DNA of 64,000 bases from Polynucleobacter sp. MWH-UH2A (lineage in GTDB: Bacteria > Pseudomonadota > Gammaproteobacteria > Burkholderiales > Burkholderiaceae), in assembly GCF_018687195.1 (NCBI RefSeq), contig NZ_CP061321.1, positions 1,364,001 through 1,428,000 on the forward strand, read 5' to 3'. The position numbers and the translations under genes are program-made. Shown here in pieces: positions 18,913 to 26,378 of this stretch (its first letter is position 1; each line of letters begins with the position of its first letter). The notes beneath the pieces are model-generated. The model was not told the origin of the DNA. It ran no database searches and saw only the letters and a list, made by a program, of their open reading frames with translations.

Positions 18913-19695
18913 ATTTCTTACTTACTAAACCACCCCGTCTTGGTCTTTGGAGCTTCGCTTCTAACCTTTTCTTTGTCTGTTTGGTTTGGCAATGCAATAC
19001 TGAGCCGCTTTAGAAGCAAAGATACTGAAACATCACAAGATCTGGGCGTCATTCAGACGGCAACACTGACATTATTAGGTCTGATTATCGGCTTCACCTT
19101 CTCTATGGCGATCGACCGCCATGATATTCGCGAAACCCTAGAAGAGACTGAAGCCAATGCTATTGGCACCGAGTATCTGAGAGCGGATCTATTGCCACCA
19201 CAAGCCTCTGCAAGAACGAAAGATCTACTTCAACAATATCTAGAACAGCGCATCCTGTTTTATTCAAAACAGGACAAGGAAAAGATTCAGGCGATTCGTC
19301 AAAAAACAGATGAGCTCCAAGACGCCCTATGGAAAGAAGTAATGCCAATCGCGCGTACCCAAACTTCACCTACTAATGCCTTAATTATTTCCGGCATGAA
19401 TGACGTTTTAAATTCCCAAGGGTATGTTCAGGCAGCCTGGTGGAATCGTATACCTTATGCTGCATGGTCCTTAATGGCTGCTATTGCTGTTTGCGCCAAC
19501 TTGCTTGTTGGCTTTGGCGCTCGAAATTTCAAAAAGAATGTGGGGCTGTTTATGATTTTCCCATTCGTTACATCAGTTTCTTTCTTCTTAATTGCGGATA
19601 TCGACAGCCCAAGAGGCGGCGTTATTCGTATTGAACCTCGAAACCTTATCACCCTCCAAAACAGTCTGAGAACCAAGGGTGCCTCTCTTAATTAG
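18913..19695 (+). CDS. bestrophin-like (DUF4239) membrane protein, probable AUU start
   Basis: About 260 residues: two N-terminal hydrophobic segments, a helical soluble middle, and two C-terminal helices (WSLMAAIAVCANLLVGFG and GLFMIFPFVTSVSFFLIADID). This is the DUF4239 layout; function unknown. The first conventional start in frame is TTG 18940, which has no ribosome binding site and cuts into the hydrophobic N-terminus. The reading frame continues upstream as ISYLLNHPVLVFG to an ATT directly after the TAA of the preceding gene. AGGAA at 18900-18904 lies 8 bp before that ATT. I therefore annotate an ATT start, with TTG 18940 as fallback. Confidence 0.7.
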   Translation: MSYLLNHPVLVFGASLLTFSLSVWFGNAILSRFRSKDTETSQDLGVIQTATLTLLGLIIGFTFSMAIDRHDIRETLEETEANAIGTEYLRADLLPPQASARTKDLLQQYLEQRILFYSKQDKEKIQAIRQKTDELQDALWKEVMPIARTQTSPTNALIISGMNDVLNSQGYVQAAWWNRIPYAAWSLMAAIAVCANLLVGFGARNFKKNVGLFMIFPFVTSVSFFLIADIDSPRGGVIRIEPRNLITLQNSLRTKGASLN

Positions 19696-19757
19696 TAATA
19701 TTCAATAGGGCTCTGAGCTCGATATCAGGGATTTTTCCCTAATGTTGATAGTGTTAA

Positions 19758-19772
19758 TGAGATTGATTATCA
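19758..19772. promoter_or_regulatory. predicted Fur box
   Basis: TGAGATTGATTATCA matches the 7-1-7 Fur consensus TGATAAT-N-ATTATCA at 12 of 14 positions, with the right half perfect. It lies 20 bp before the cytochrome b561 start, in position to block transcription when iron is plentiful. Confidence 0.65.
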
Positions 19773-19792
19773 TTTGTGGTATTTCATGATTT

Positions 19793-20350
19793 ATGGCAAT
19801 GCAAATGACAAAAACCCAGTACCACCCTATCTCGATCCTGTTTCATTGGCTTGTCGTAGTATTGCTGATTGCTGCGTTTGTAGTGATTGAGCTCAAGGGG
19901 CAATTTCCAAAAGGAAGTGAAGCGCGAGAACTCACCAAAACGATTCATGGCTTCATTGGACAAATTATCTTTGTCATCATGGCTTTACGTTTGTTTGTGC
20001 GGGTTCTACTTGGGGCACCAGAACCCAAAAACTCTAGCCAAGCATTAGCTACTCTCTCCAAAGCAATGCATTGGCTGCTGTACGCAATACTATTGATAGC
20101 GCCGATCTTTGGCATTCTGTATTTCCAATACGCAGGCAAAGAAATTCATTTCTTTGGCTTCACATGGCCCCAGTTGGTTACCCCCGACCCTGCAATGAAA
20201 AAATCAGTCGAGAATTTTCATGAGCTTCTCGGAAACAGTTTGTACTTCCTCATCGGAATTCACGCGCTTGCTGCTCTATGGCACCATTACATCCGAAAAG
20301 ATGATGTTCTCACCCGCATTCTGCCTAAAATGAAACGTGTCAGCAATTAA
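19793..20350 (+). CDS. cytochrome b561
   Basis: 185-residue four-helix membrane cytochrome b. The conserved histidines are visible in helix 1 (ILFHWLVVVL), helix 2 (KTIHGFIGQIIFV), helix 3 (KAMHWLLYAIL) and helix 4 (IGIHALAALWHHY). It is expected to carry two haems b and move electrons to or from quinone in the inner membrane. ATGs at 19799 and 19805 are alternative starts. A good Fur box upstream suggests iron control. A 58-residue membrane protein gene follows after 19 bp. Confidence 0.9.
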   Translation: MAMQMTKTQYHPISILFHWLVVVLLIAAFVVIELKGQFPKGSEARELTKTIHGFIGQIIFVIMALRLFVRVLLGAPEPKNSSQALATLSKAMHWLLYAILLIAPIFGILYFQYAGKEIHFFGFTWPQLVTPDPAMKKSVENFHELLGNSLYFLIGIHALAALWHHYIRKDDVLTRILPKMKRVSN

Positions 20351-20369
20351 CCGAATAGGAAATTAGGCA

Positions 20370-20546
20370 ATGAAACCGCTATCCAAAAAAGCCAAGATGG
20401 CTGTAGCTTGGACTGTATTAATGACTGTCATCGGCACAGCAATGCTGCATCAGTGGCAATTTTTTTTCATGGGATTAGCCTCCCTAGTCTTATTGCTGAT
20501 TGCCAATCACTACGATCTACTTAAAGATCCCGAAGATAAAAAATAA
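20370..20546 (+). CDS. small two-helix membrane protein
   Basis: 58-residue protein translated from ATG 20370. It has a basic N-terminus (MKPLSKKAK), two short hydrophobic segments (AVAWTVLMTVIGTAML and FFFMGLASLVLLLIA) and a charged tail LLKDPEDKK. The hydrophobic pattern, charge distribution and position 19 bp after cytochrome b561 support a real gene cotranscribed with it. Function unknown; an accessory or assembly role for the cytochrome is only suggested by position. Confidence 0.6.
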   Translation: MKPLSKKAKMAVAWTVLMTVIGTAMLHQWQFFFMGLASLVLLLIANHYDLLKDPEDKK

Positions 20547-20572
20547 TAGGCCTTTAGGGTTGGTGAAGATTT

Positions 20573-21502
20573 TTATTTTTCTTGCTTAGCTTTTTTCAAA
20601 TCCGCACCAAACTGATCACGAATACAGTTTGATAAAGCACTAAACTCAGCAAGATGAGCCGTCGATGATCTTGCCACTAGAGCAATCACTCTTTTAGGTG
20701 CTGGCGCACTCATTTCTTTAGCCAGCAAATCTGTATTTTTTAAAAGACTGCTTTTGACTGCCATCTCTGGTAACAAGGCAATACCAAAACCAGATTCAAC
20801 CATTTGCAATAAAGTCAGCAGACTTGTAGCTTCCATGCTTTCATCTTTGCGAATATCTACCTTCTTGCAGGCCTGCAAACTGTGCTCTCGCAAGCAGTGC
20901 CCTTCCTCTAGTAGCAACAGTCGTTCTGCCATTTTGGCTGGAAGCGTTACCTCTTTTCCTTTGAGCGCAGGATCGCCTTCTTTTGCAACCAACCAAAAAC
21001 CATCATCAAATAATTCCTCAACTAACAGACCATTCACGTCATAAGGCAAAGCAATTAAGGCGAAGTCCAATTTATGATCAGCAATCCTAGAAAGTAAGTT
21101 AGCAGTCAAATCTTCACGCAAAGTTATTTTTAGATTAGGGAAGCGCTTACGTACTTCAGGCAATACAGTAGGGAGCAAAAATGGCGCGATGGTGGGAATA
21201 ACGCCAAGACGTATCGTTGCCGTCATAGGTTTACCAGAGGCGCCCGCATATTCCACTAAATCTTCAGAGGCAGTCAAAATGATTTTTGCTCTTTCCAGCA
21301 CTTCCATGCCAGCAGGAGTAATGGAAACGTTTTGTCGATCACGCTCCACCAATTGAATACCGAGCCCATCTTCCAGCTCTTTTAAGCCTGCGCTCAGGGT
21401 GGACTGACCAACGAAACAAGCTTGAGCTGCTCGCGTGAAATTGAGCTCTTTCGCCAAGGCAACGAGGTAGGTTAACTGCTTTAATGACGGTAAATAAGCC
21501 AT
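20573..21502 (-). CDS. oxyR: hydrogen peroxide-sensing LysR regulator OxyR
   Basis: 309-residue LysR-type regulator. The N-terminal helix-turn-helix (LNFTRAAQACFVGQSTLSAGLKELE; written here only as a landmark near residues 20-44) is followed by the effector domain. The redox pair Cys203 and Cys212 lies in LLEEGHCLREHSLQAC, with the same nine-residue spacing as E. coli Cys199/Cys208, which identifies OxyR specifically. It is divergent from the rubrerythrin-rubredoxin-reductase operon, an obvious peroxide-stress target. Confidence 0.95.
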   Translation of the reverse strand: MAYLPSLKQLTYLVALAKELNFTRAAQACFVGQSTLSAGLKELEDGLGIQLVERDRQNVSITPAGMEVLERAKIILTASEDLVEYAGASGKPMTATIRLGVIPTIAPFLLPTVLPEVRKRFPNLKITLREDLTANLLSRIADHKLDFALIALPYDVNGLLVEELFDDGFWLVAKEGDPALKGKEVTLPAKMAERLLLLEEGHCLREHSLQACKKVDIRKDESMEATSLLTLLQMVESGFGIALLPEMAVKSSLLKNTDLLAKEMSAPAPKRVIALVARSSTAHLAEFSALSNCIRDQFGADLKKAKQEK

Positions 21503-21511
21503 CTTGCCTCC

Positions 21512-21568
21512 TTATCGAATATTTAGATAAATATTACCATAATTATTTATTGGACTGATTATCGAATA
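21512..21568. promoter_or_regulatory. repeated TTATCGAATA elements, candidate OxyR-binding region
   Basis: The ten-base sequence TTATCGAATA occurs at 21512-21521 and again at 21559-21568 in the 155-bp gap between oxyR and rubrerythrin. The AT-rich stretch between them has short tetrads at about 11-bp intervals, as expected for a tetrameric OxyR footprint. Binding is inferred, not shown. Confidence 0.4.
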
Positions 21569-21657
21569 AGCCTCAGAATTCATTCCATGGTTGAGCAAGC
21601 AATAAATAACAGTGCGAGCCCAACAATTTTTAACAATGATTGCAAAGGAATTAAAAA

Positions 21658-22143
21658 ATGGCACGCCCAGAAATTAAAACCATCCAAAATTTAGAATCTG
21701 CTTTTGCAGGTGAGTCCATGGCTCATATTAAGTATCGCTATTTCGCTAAATTAGCACGAGCTGCTGGCGATGAAGAAACTGCAAAGATCTTTGAAGCAAC
21801 TGCTGATCAGGAAGTGATGCACGCTTTCGGACATTTGGATTTGCTCTACCCCGCAAACGCTATCACCCCAGCTCGCGCATTAGAAATCGCGATTGAAGGT
21901 GAGACCTATGAGTACACCGAAATGTACCCTTCTTTCCGAAAAACAGCAGTGGAAGAAGGCAATGCAGAAGCAATTAAAGAAATTGATGAGCAAATCGCAG
22001 AATCTAAAGAGCATGCTGAGCAATTTCAGGCTGTATTGACAAAAGCAGCTAAACGCTTTGCTGCCTTAGCAAATGTGGAAGAGCGCCATGCTAATCACTA
22101 TAAGCAGGCTTTAGTAAAAGCAAAAGAATTTGCTGCAAATTAA
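21658..22143 (+). CDS. rubrerythrin (di-iron domain only)
   Basis: 161-residue four-helix di-iron protein. Ligand motifs are visible: an early Glu in [23 protein letters not shown] (ExxH) and [10 protein letters not shown] (ExxH). It lacks the C-terminal rubredoxin domain of classical rubrerythrin; a separate rubredoxin gene follows instead. The protein should reduce H2O2 to water in the cytoplasm with electrons from that rubredoxin. A Bacteroides-like AAAGGAATTAAAA ribosome binding region precedes the ATG. Confidence 0.92.
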   Translation: MARPEIKTIQNLESAFAGESMAHIKYRYFAKLARAAGDEETAKIFEATADQEVMHAFGHLDLLYPANAITPARALEIAIEGETYEYTEMYPSFRKTAVEEGNAEAIKEIDEQIAESKEHAEQFQAVLTKAAKRFAALANVEERHANHYKQALVKAKEFAAN

Positions 22144-22195
22144 GCGCAGATCATCAACTGAATTTAAACTTACTTCTATTATTAAAGGAATCAAC

Positions 22196-22363
22196 ATGAA
22201 ATCTTGGCAATGTATCGTATGTGGCTTTATCTATGATGAAGCAAAAGGCTTACCAGAGGAAGGCATTGCGCCTGGTACAGCTTGGACTGATATCCCAGAA
22301 GAATGGGAGTGCCCTGATTGTGGCGTAGCCAAATCCGACTTTGAAATGGTTCAGATTAGCTAA
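22196..22363 (+). CDS. rubredoxin
   Basis: 55-residue Fe(SCys)4 electron carrier. The two knuckles [15 protein letters not shown] and [16 protein letters not shown] supply the four iron-binding Cys. The ATG at 22196 has AAAGGA upstream and gives the standard rubredoxin length; a longer in-frame reading from 22130 overlaps the rubrerythrin gene and is rejected. It lies between rubrerythrin and a rubredoxin reductase, so it should shuttle electrons between them. Confidence 0.96.
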   Translation: MKSWQCIVCGFIYDEAKGLPEEGIAPGTAWTDIPEEWECPDCGVAKSDFEMVQIS

Positions 22364-22420
22364 AACATATTCTGTTTTATATTGATCTACTCATCATCAG
22401 CACTAATAGGGAGCCCAGCC

Positions 22421-23590
22421 TTGAACCAATACGCATCACCATCTTCATCCGCTATCGTCATTATTGGTAGCGGTCTGGCTGGGTATACCTTGATTCGCGA
22501 AATCCGAAAGCTAGATAAAGCGACTCCAATTACCCTCATTACACGTGAGCCCGGTTACTTTTATTCCAAGCCTATGCTGTCAACAGCATTTGCTAGCAAG
22601 AAAGAGGCTGCACAATTAATCTCAACTCCCGCAGAGGGAATGGCTACTCAACTTGATATCACTATCTTGTCGCAAACAGAGGTGAGCGCAATTGATGGCA
22701 GTAAAAAAGTGATTGTCACCAACAAGGGAGAAATCCCTTTTGGCAAACTTGTATTGGGACTGGGCGCGGATCAAATACGCATTCCGCTTCAAGGTAATGC
22801 TGCTAATGAAGTAATGACAGTGAATGATCTTGAGGAATACGGTCAATTTCGCGAAGCCATTAGCGAGAAAAAGAAAATCGCCATTCTTGGTGCCGGCCTC
22901 ATTGGATGTGAGTTTGCAAATGATTTAACGCTGGGCGGCTACGAGGTTGATGTGATTGATCTTGCTCCACAGGCTTTAGGGCGCCTAATCCCAGAGCCGG
23001 CTGCGGCTGCGCTACAAACTAAACTTAGTGAAGCAGGAGTTCAGTGGCACTTCAATACTACGGTGCAATCCGTAGATCGCAACGGCAATGAGTTGAGCGT
23101 TGCTTTAGCCAATGGATCCAGCATCACTTGTGATTTTTTCCTCTCTGCGGTTGGATTAAAACCTAGAGTGGATTTAGCTAAAGCTAGCGGCATTAATACT
23201 GGTGCCGGCATTCAGGTGAATCGAGAATTGCAAACTAATCTACCTGACGTGTATGCATTGGGTGATTGCGCTGAAGTAGAAGGCCTTGTTCTTCCATATG
23301 TAATGCCGATCATGCAAGCCGCTAGAGCGCTGGCACAAACGCTCACTGGACAACGCACTGCGTTGAGCTATCCTGCAATGCCTGTCATGGTAAAAACACC
23401 AGCGTTAGCCACGGTAGTTTCTCCGCCCGCAAAAGGTGCAAATGGCCAATGGAAAAGCCAAGATATTGAAGGTGGTCTAGCGGCACGTTTTGAATCCGAC
23501 GATGGAAAGCTCTTGGGATTCGTGTTGATGGGTACGGCAACCGCTCAGCGCGCTGCCTTGAGCAAAGAGCTACCCCCTATTCTGGCTTAA
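22421..23590 (+). CDS. rubredoxin-NAD(+) reductase-type FAD oxidoreductase
   Basis: 389-residue pyridine nucleotide-disulfide-type reductase. FAD motif IVIIGSGLAGYTLIRE, NAD motif IAILGAGLIGCEFAND, and the late FAD motif LPDVYALGDCAEVEG are visible. It resembles RubB/AlkT-type reductases and should move electrons from NAD(P)H to the rubredoxin encoded just upstream. I prefer the TTG start at 22421, which has AGGGAG 7-8 bp upstream; TTG 22382 would add 13 residues without such a site. Confidence 0.9.
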   Translation: MNQYASPSSSAIVIIGSGLAGYTLIREIRKLDKATPITLITREPGYFYSKPMLSTAFASKKEAAQLISTPAEGMATQLDITILSQTEVSAIDGSKKVIVTNKGEIPFGKLVLGLGADQIRIPLQGNAANEVMTVNDLEEYGQFREAISEKKKIAILGAGLIGCEFANDLTLGGYEVDVIDLAPQALGRLIPEPAAAALQTKLSEAGVQWHFNTTVQSVDRNGNELSVALANGSSITCDFFLSAVGLKPRVDLAKASGINTGAGIQVNRELQTNLPDVYALGDCAEVEGLVLPYVMPIMQAARALAQTLTGQRTALSYPAMPVMVKTPALATVVSPPAKGANGQWKSQDIEGGLAARFESDDGKLLGFVLMGTATAQRAALSKELPPILA

Positions 23591-23626
23591 GTACCCCGAC
23601 CCTGATGGACTGGGCTCCATAAAAGC

Positions 23627-23653
23627 AAAAGGCCCGCAATGCGGGCCTTTTTA
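23627..23653 (+). terminator. rho-independent terminator of the rubrerythrin operon
   Basis: AAAAGGCCCGC pairs with GCGGGCCTTTTT around a three-base loop AAT, ending in a T run. It lies 36 bp after the reductase stop. Confidence 0.93.
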
Positions 23654-23669
23654 ATCATGAATTGCTTGA

Positions 23670-24263
23670 TTAAGAAACAATCACAAACCATGTTGTGTTG
23701 TGGGATTGAGCAACCATCAAGAACAACATTGGTACCGAGAGCAATGTGTTCAAGCGTGAAGTCAACATCGCTACACGAGCAGACTTTGCTTTTGTATCAG
23801 CATCAACAGTAACGATGCCGAGGGCACGTTTCTGGTTTGGCCAAATGATGAACCAAACATTGAATGCCATTACTAATGCAATCCACATGCCCAAACCGAT
23901 GGCACGAAATGGCGCTTGCAATGTAAATGCTTGGTGAGCATAGCCACCTAATGTTGCTACGATCAAACCTGTCAACACAGTGAACAAGGCTGCATAACGG
24001 AACCAAAACAATGCAGCTGGTGCAATCACTTTACCAATCGCTGGTTTCTGCTCATCTGGAATCTTTGGCATAGATGGAATTTGCACAAAGTTGAAGTACC
24101 AAAGCAAACCAATCCACATTACACCAAACATCACGTGCAACCAACGGAATACAAATGGCAATTCAGCAGAGCTAAAGTTACCGCCCAAAGCGAGAATAAT
24201 TAATACGAGAAGCACAAAACCAGCAAATACAGTGCGTCCCAATGAAGACAAGATTGAAGCCAT
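23670..24263 (-). CDS. PuuD-like membrane protein lacking the cytochrome domain
   Basis: 197-residue membrane protein with about five helices. It carries the segments FRWLHVMFGVMWIGLLWYFNFVQIP, NVWFIIWPNQK and SRLNTLLSVPMLFLMVAQSH, which match the N-terminal membrane half of urate hydroxylase PuuD. Full PuuD proteins carry a C-terminal cytochrome c domain; this one ends at the membrane part and no CxxCH motif is present. No purine genes are nearby, so urate oxidation should not be assumed. AGGAG lies just upstream of the ATG. Confidence 0.75.
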   Translation of the reverse strand: MASILSSLGRTVFAGFVLLVLIILALGGNFSSAELPFVFRWLHVMFGVMWIGLLWYFNFVQIPSMPKIPDEQKPAIGKVIAPAALFWFRYAALFTVLTGLIVATLGGYAHQAFTLQAPFRAIGLGMWIALVMAFNVWFIIWPNQKRALGIVTVDADTKAKSARVAMLTSRLNTLLSVPMLFLMVAQSHNTTWFVIVS

Positions 24264-24307
24264 GAATGGATCTCCTATATATAAAAATGCGTTCTAACTA
24301 TAAACGA

Positions 24308-24335
24308 TTTGCCTAATTTTGTTTGATTGGGCAAA
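24308..24335. promoter_or_regulatory. inverted repeat upstream of the PuuD-like gene
   Basis: TTTGCCTAAT and ATTGGGCAAA are inverted copies (9 of 10 bases) separated by 8 bases. The repeat lies 45 bp upstream of the PuuD-like gene and next to TATAGT, a possible -10 on the minus strand. It could be an operator; the five T after it on the plus strand also allow a weak terminator. Confidence 0.4.
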
Positions 24336-24439
24336 TTTTTGAGAATCCAGCCCAAAAGAACAAGCCGGATAGTGACTTGATCCTCATTCAAGGGCAAAAT
24401 CTCTAAAAATTGGCTAATTAAAACAATGAGACACGACTT

Positions 24440-25423
24440 ATGACCCGATCTAGATTCTTGCGATTACTGAGCAGCCTAAGCTTGCTTGGGTTTACCTGCC
24501 TTTCTCACAGCGCCTACGCTCAAGAATTTCCTCCAAAAAAGACCATCACGATTGTGGTTGGCTTTGCTGCTGGAGGCTCAGCCGATAGTGCCGCACGCGT
24601 CATCGCTAAAAAGCTAAGTGAAGATCTTGGACAAAATGTGATTGTCGACAATAGGCCAGGTGCTGGCGGCAACATTGCTCATGCTTACACTGCGACTGCT
24701 CCAGCAGATGGATCTGTTATTTTGTTCGGCTCAATTGGTCCACTGTCTATAGCACCCCATCTGATGAAACTGCCATATGATCCGCAAAAGGATCTTGCGC
24801 CCCTAACAATGGGCGTTACCTTTCCGAATGTCTTAGTAGTTATTCCAGAGCTTGGCGTTAAGAATTTCAAAGAATATATTGCTTTAGCAAAAAAGAATCC
24901 CGGCAAAATCACTTTCGCTTCAACGGGGAGTGGCTCTGCCTCTCACCTGCAGGGAGAGCTTTTAAATGTGCGCGCCGATATTGATACTGTTCACGTGCCT
25001 TATAAAGGTGGCAGTCCAGCTATGGTAGATCTTTTAGGCGGTCGAGTTTCTTCTTACTACTCTGCGCTTGCAACGGCTGACCCATATATTAAAAATGGCA
25101 AACTCATTCCAATTGCAACAACTGGACTCAAACGCGCGCCCACTTTGCCAAACGTTCCTACGATTGCAGAATCAGGTTATCCTGGATTTGATGCTAGCAA
25201 CTGGTATGCATTTGTTGCACCAGGAAAAACACCGGATATTATTTTAGAAAAATGGAATAAAGCCCTAGTTGCCGCACTAAAAGACAAGACTACAAATGCA
25301 CAACTAGCTGAACATGGCTTAACGCCCAATCCAGGCAGCAGAGAAGACTTGCAAAAATATATTGCCAGTCAGTCTGCGATGTGGGGAAAAATTATTGCTG
25401 ACAGAAAAATCACCGCTGAGTAA
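24440..25423 (+). CDS. Bug-family tripartite tricarboxylate transporter receptor
   Basis: 327-residue periplasmic binding protein. The signal peptide ends near SHSAYAQ. Mature motifs are FPPKKTITIVVGFAAGGSADS, DNRPGAGGNIAHAYTATAPADG, HVPYKGGSPAMVDLLGGRV and NWYAFVAPGKTP. No TctA/TctB genes are adjacent. It is the third orphan Bug receptor of this window and differs clearly from the other two in sequence, so it is not a recent duplicate. Confidence 0.92.
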   Translation: MTRSRFLRLLSSLSLLGFTCLSHSAYAQEFPPKKTITIVVGFAAGGSADSAARVIAKKLSEDLGQNVIVDNRPGAGGNIAHAYTATAPADGSVILFGSIGPLSIAPHLMKLPYDPQKDLAPLTMGVTFPNVLVVIPELGVKNFKEYIALAKKNPGKITFASTGSGSASHLQGELLNVRADIDTVHVPYKGGSPAMVDLLGGRVSSYYSALATADPYIKNGKLIPIATTGLKRAPTLPNVPTIAESGYPGFDASNWYAFVAPGKTPDIILEKWNKALVAALKDKTTNAQLAEHGLTPNPGSREDLQKYIASQSAMWGKIIADRKITAE

Positions 25424-25473
25424 GCACGCAGCGGTGATAGGGCCAAATTGCTTTGCCTTTTATTGGGGACCTT

Positions 25474-26256
25474 TTATTGAGCGGTCCAGCCACCATCCAT
25501 ATTCCAGGCCACTCCTCGTACCTCTGATGCATCAGGTCCACACAAGAATACAGCCAGGGCAGCTAACTGCTCTGGGGTAACGAACTGACCAGACGGCTGT
25601 TTCTCGGATACCAGCGCTATCTTCGCCGCTTCATTTGAGATACCCTCACGTTCAGCGCGTGCATCTACCTGCTTTTGCACCAATGGCGTTAACACCCAAC
25701 CAGGACAAATAGCATTGCAGGTAATACCAGTGCGTGCATTTTCAAGCGCAGTTACCTTTGTTAGGCCGACAATGCCATGCTTAGCTGCAACATAAGCAGC
25801 TTTCTGGGTGGAAGCAACCAGACCATGCACTGAAGCGATATTAATAATACGGCCCCAGTTACGTTTTTTCATGCCCGGTAAAGCATGATGGGTTGTATGG
25901 AATGCTGAGCTTAAGTTAATAGCGATAATGGCATCCCATTTATCTGTCGGAAATTCCTCAATACTCGCAGTGTGCTGAATGCCAGCGTTATTTACCAAAA
26001 TATCTAGAGAGCCGAAGCGTTTTTCTGTTTGCTTAATAAGATCTTCAATTTCTGCTGGCTTGCTCATATCAGCACCGTGGTAATCCACCTCCACACCACA
26101 TGCTTTTATCTTAGCAATCGCCTCATCTTTTTCACCAAAGCCATTCACCATAATATTGGCGCCCTGCTTTGCTAATGCAATCGCCATACCAAGACCGATG
26201 CCACTAGTTGAACCTGTCACTAGCGCTGTTTTACCTTTTAAAGAAGACATATCCAT
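25474..26256 (-). CDS. bdhA: 3-hydroxybutyrate dehydrogenase
   Basis: 260-residue short-chain dehydrogenase. Motifs are the NAD-binding TGSTSGIGLG, NNAGIQH, and the catalytic Ser-Tyr-Lys set in NIASVHGLVAS...AAYVAAKHG. The IQHTASIEEFP and HGLVAS segments and the C-terminal RGVAWNMDGGWTAQ closely fit D-3-hydroxybutyrate dehydrogenase. It interconverts 3-hydroxybutyrate and acetoacetate with NAD+ in PHB or ketone-body use. ATG 26250 is an equally good start. It lies downstream of coxL on the same strand, past a hairpin. Confidence 0.9.
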   Translation of the reverse strand: MDMSSLKGKTALVTGSTSGIGLGMAIALAKQGANIMVNGFGEKDEAIAKIKACGVEVDYHGADMSKPAEIEDLIKQTEKRFGSLDILVNNAGIQHTASIEEFPTDKWDAIIAINLSSAFHTTHHALPGMKKRNWGRIINIASVHGLVASTQKAAYVAAKHGIVGLTKVTALENARTGITCNAICPGWVLTPLVQKQVDARAEREGISNEAAKIALVSEKQPSGQFVTPEQLAALAVFLCGPDASEVRGVAWNMDGGWTAQ

Positions 26257-26325
26257 TACCGTATGAAGTTGAAAATAGACCCGGCCTTTAATAAAAGGTG
26301 GTCAAAATTGGATGTTACAGGATCT

Positions 26326-26350
26326 GCAAACCCCTGCTAGAGGGGTTTGC
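26326..26350 (-). repeat. perfect hairpin between coxL-like gene and bdhA
   Basis: GCAAACCCCT and AGGGGTTTGC form a perfect 10-bp stem around a five-base loop, 28 bp after the coxL-like stop. No T run follows, so it may stabilise the upstream mRNA 3' end or act as a factor-dependent terminator. Confidence 0.55.
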
Positions 26351-26378
26351 ACCATAAGACTAGGAGAAACGCCAGTAA

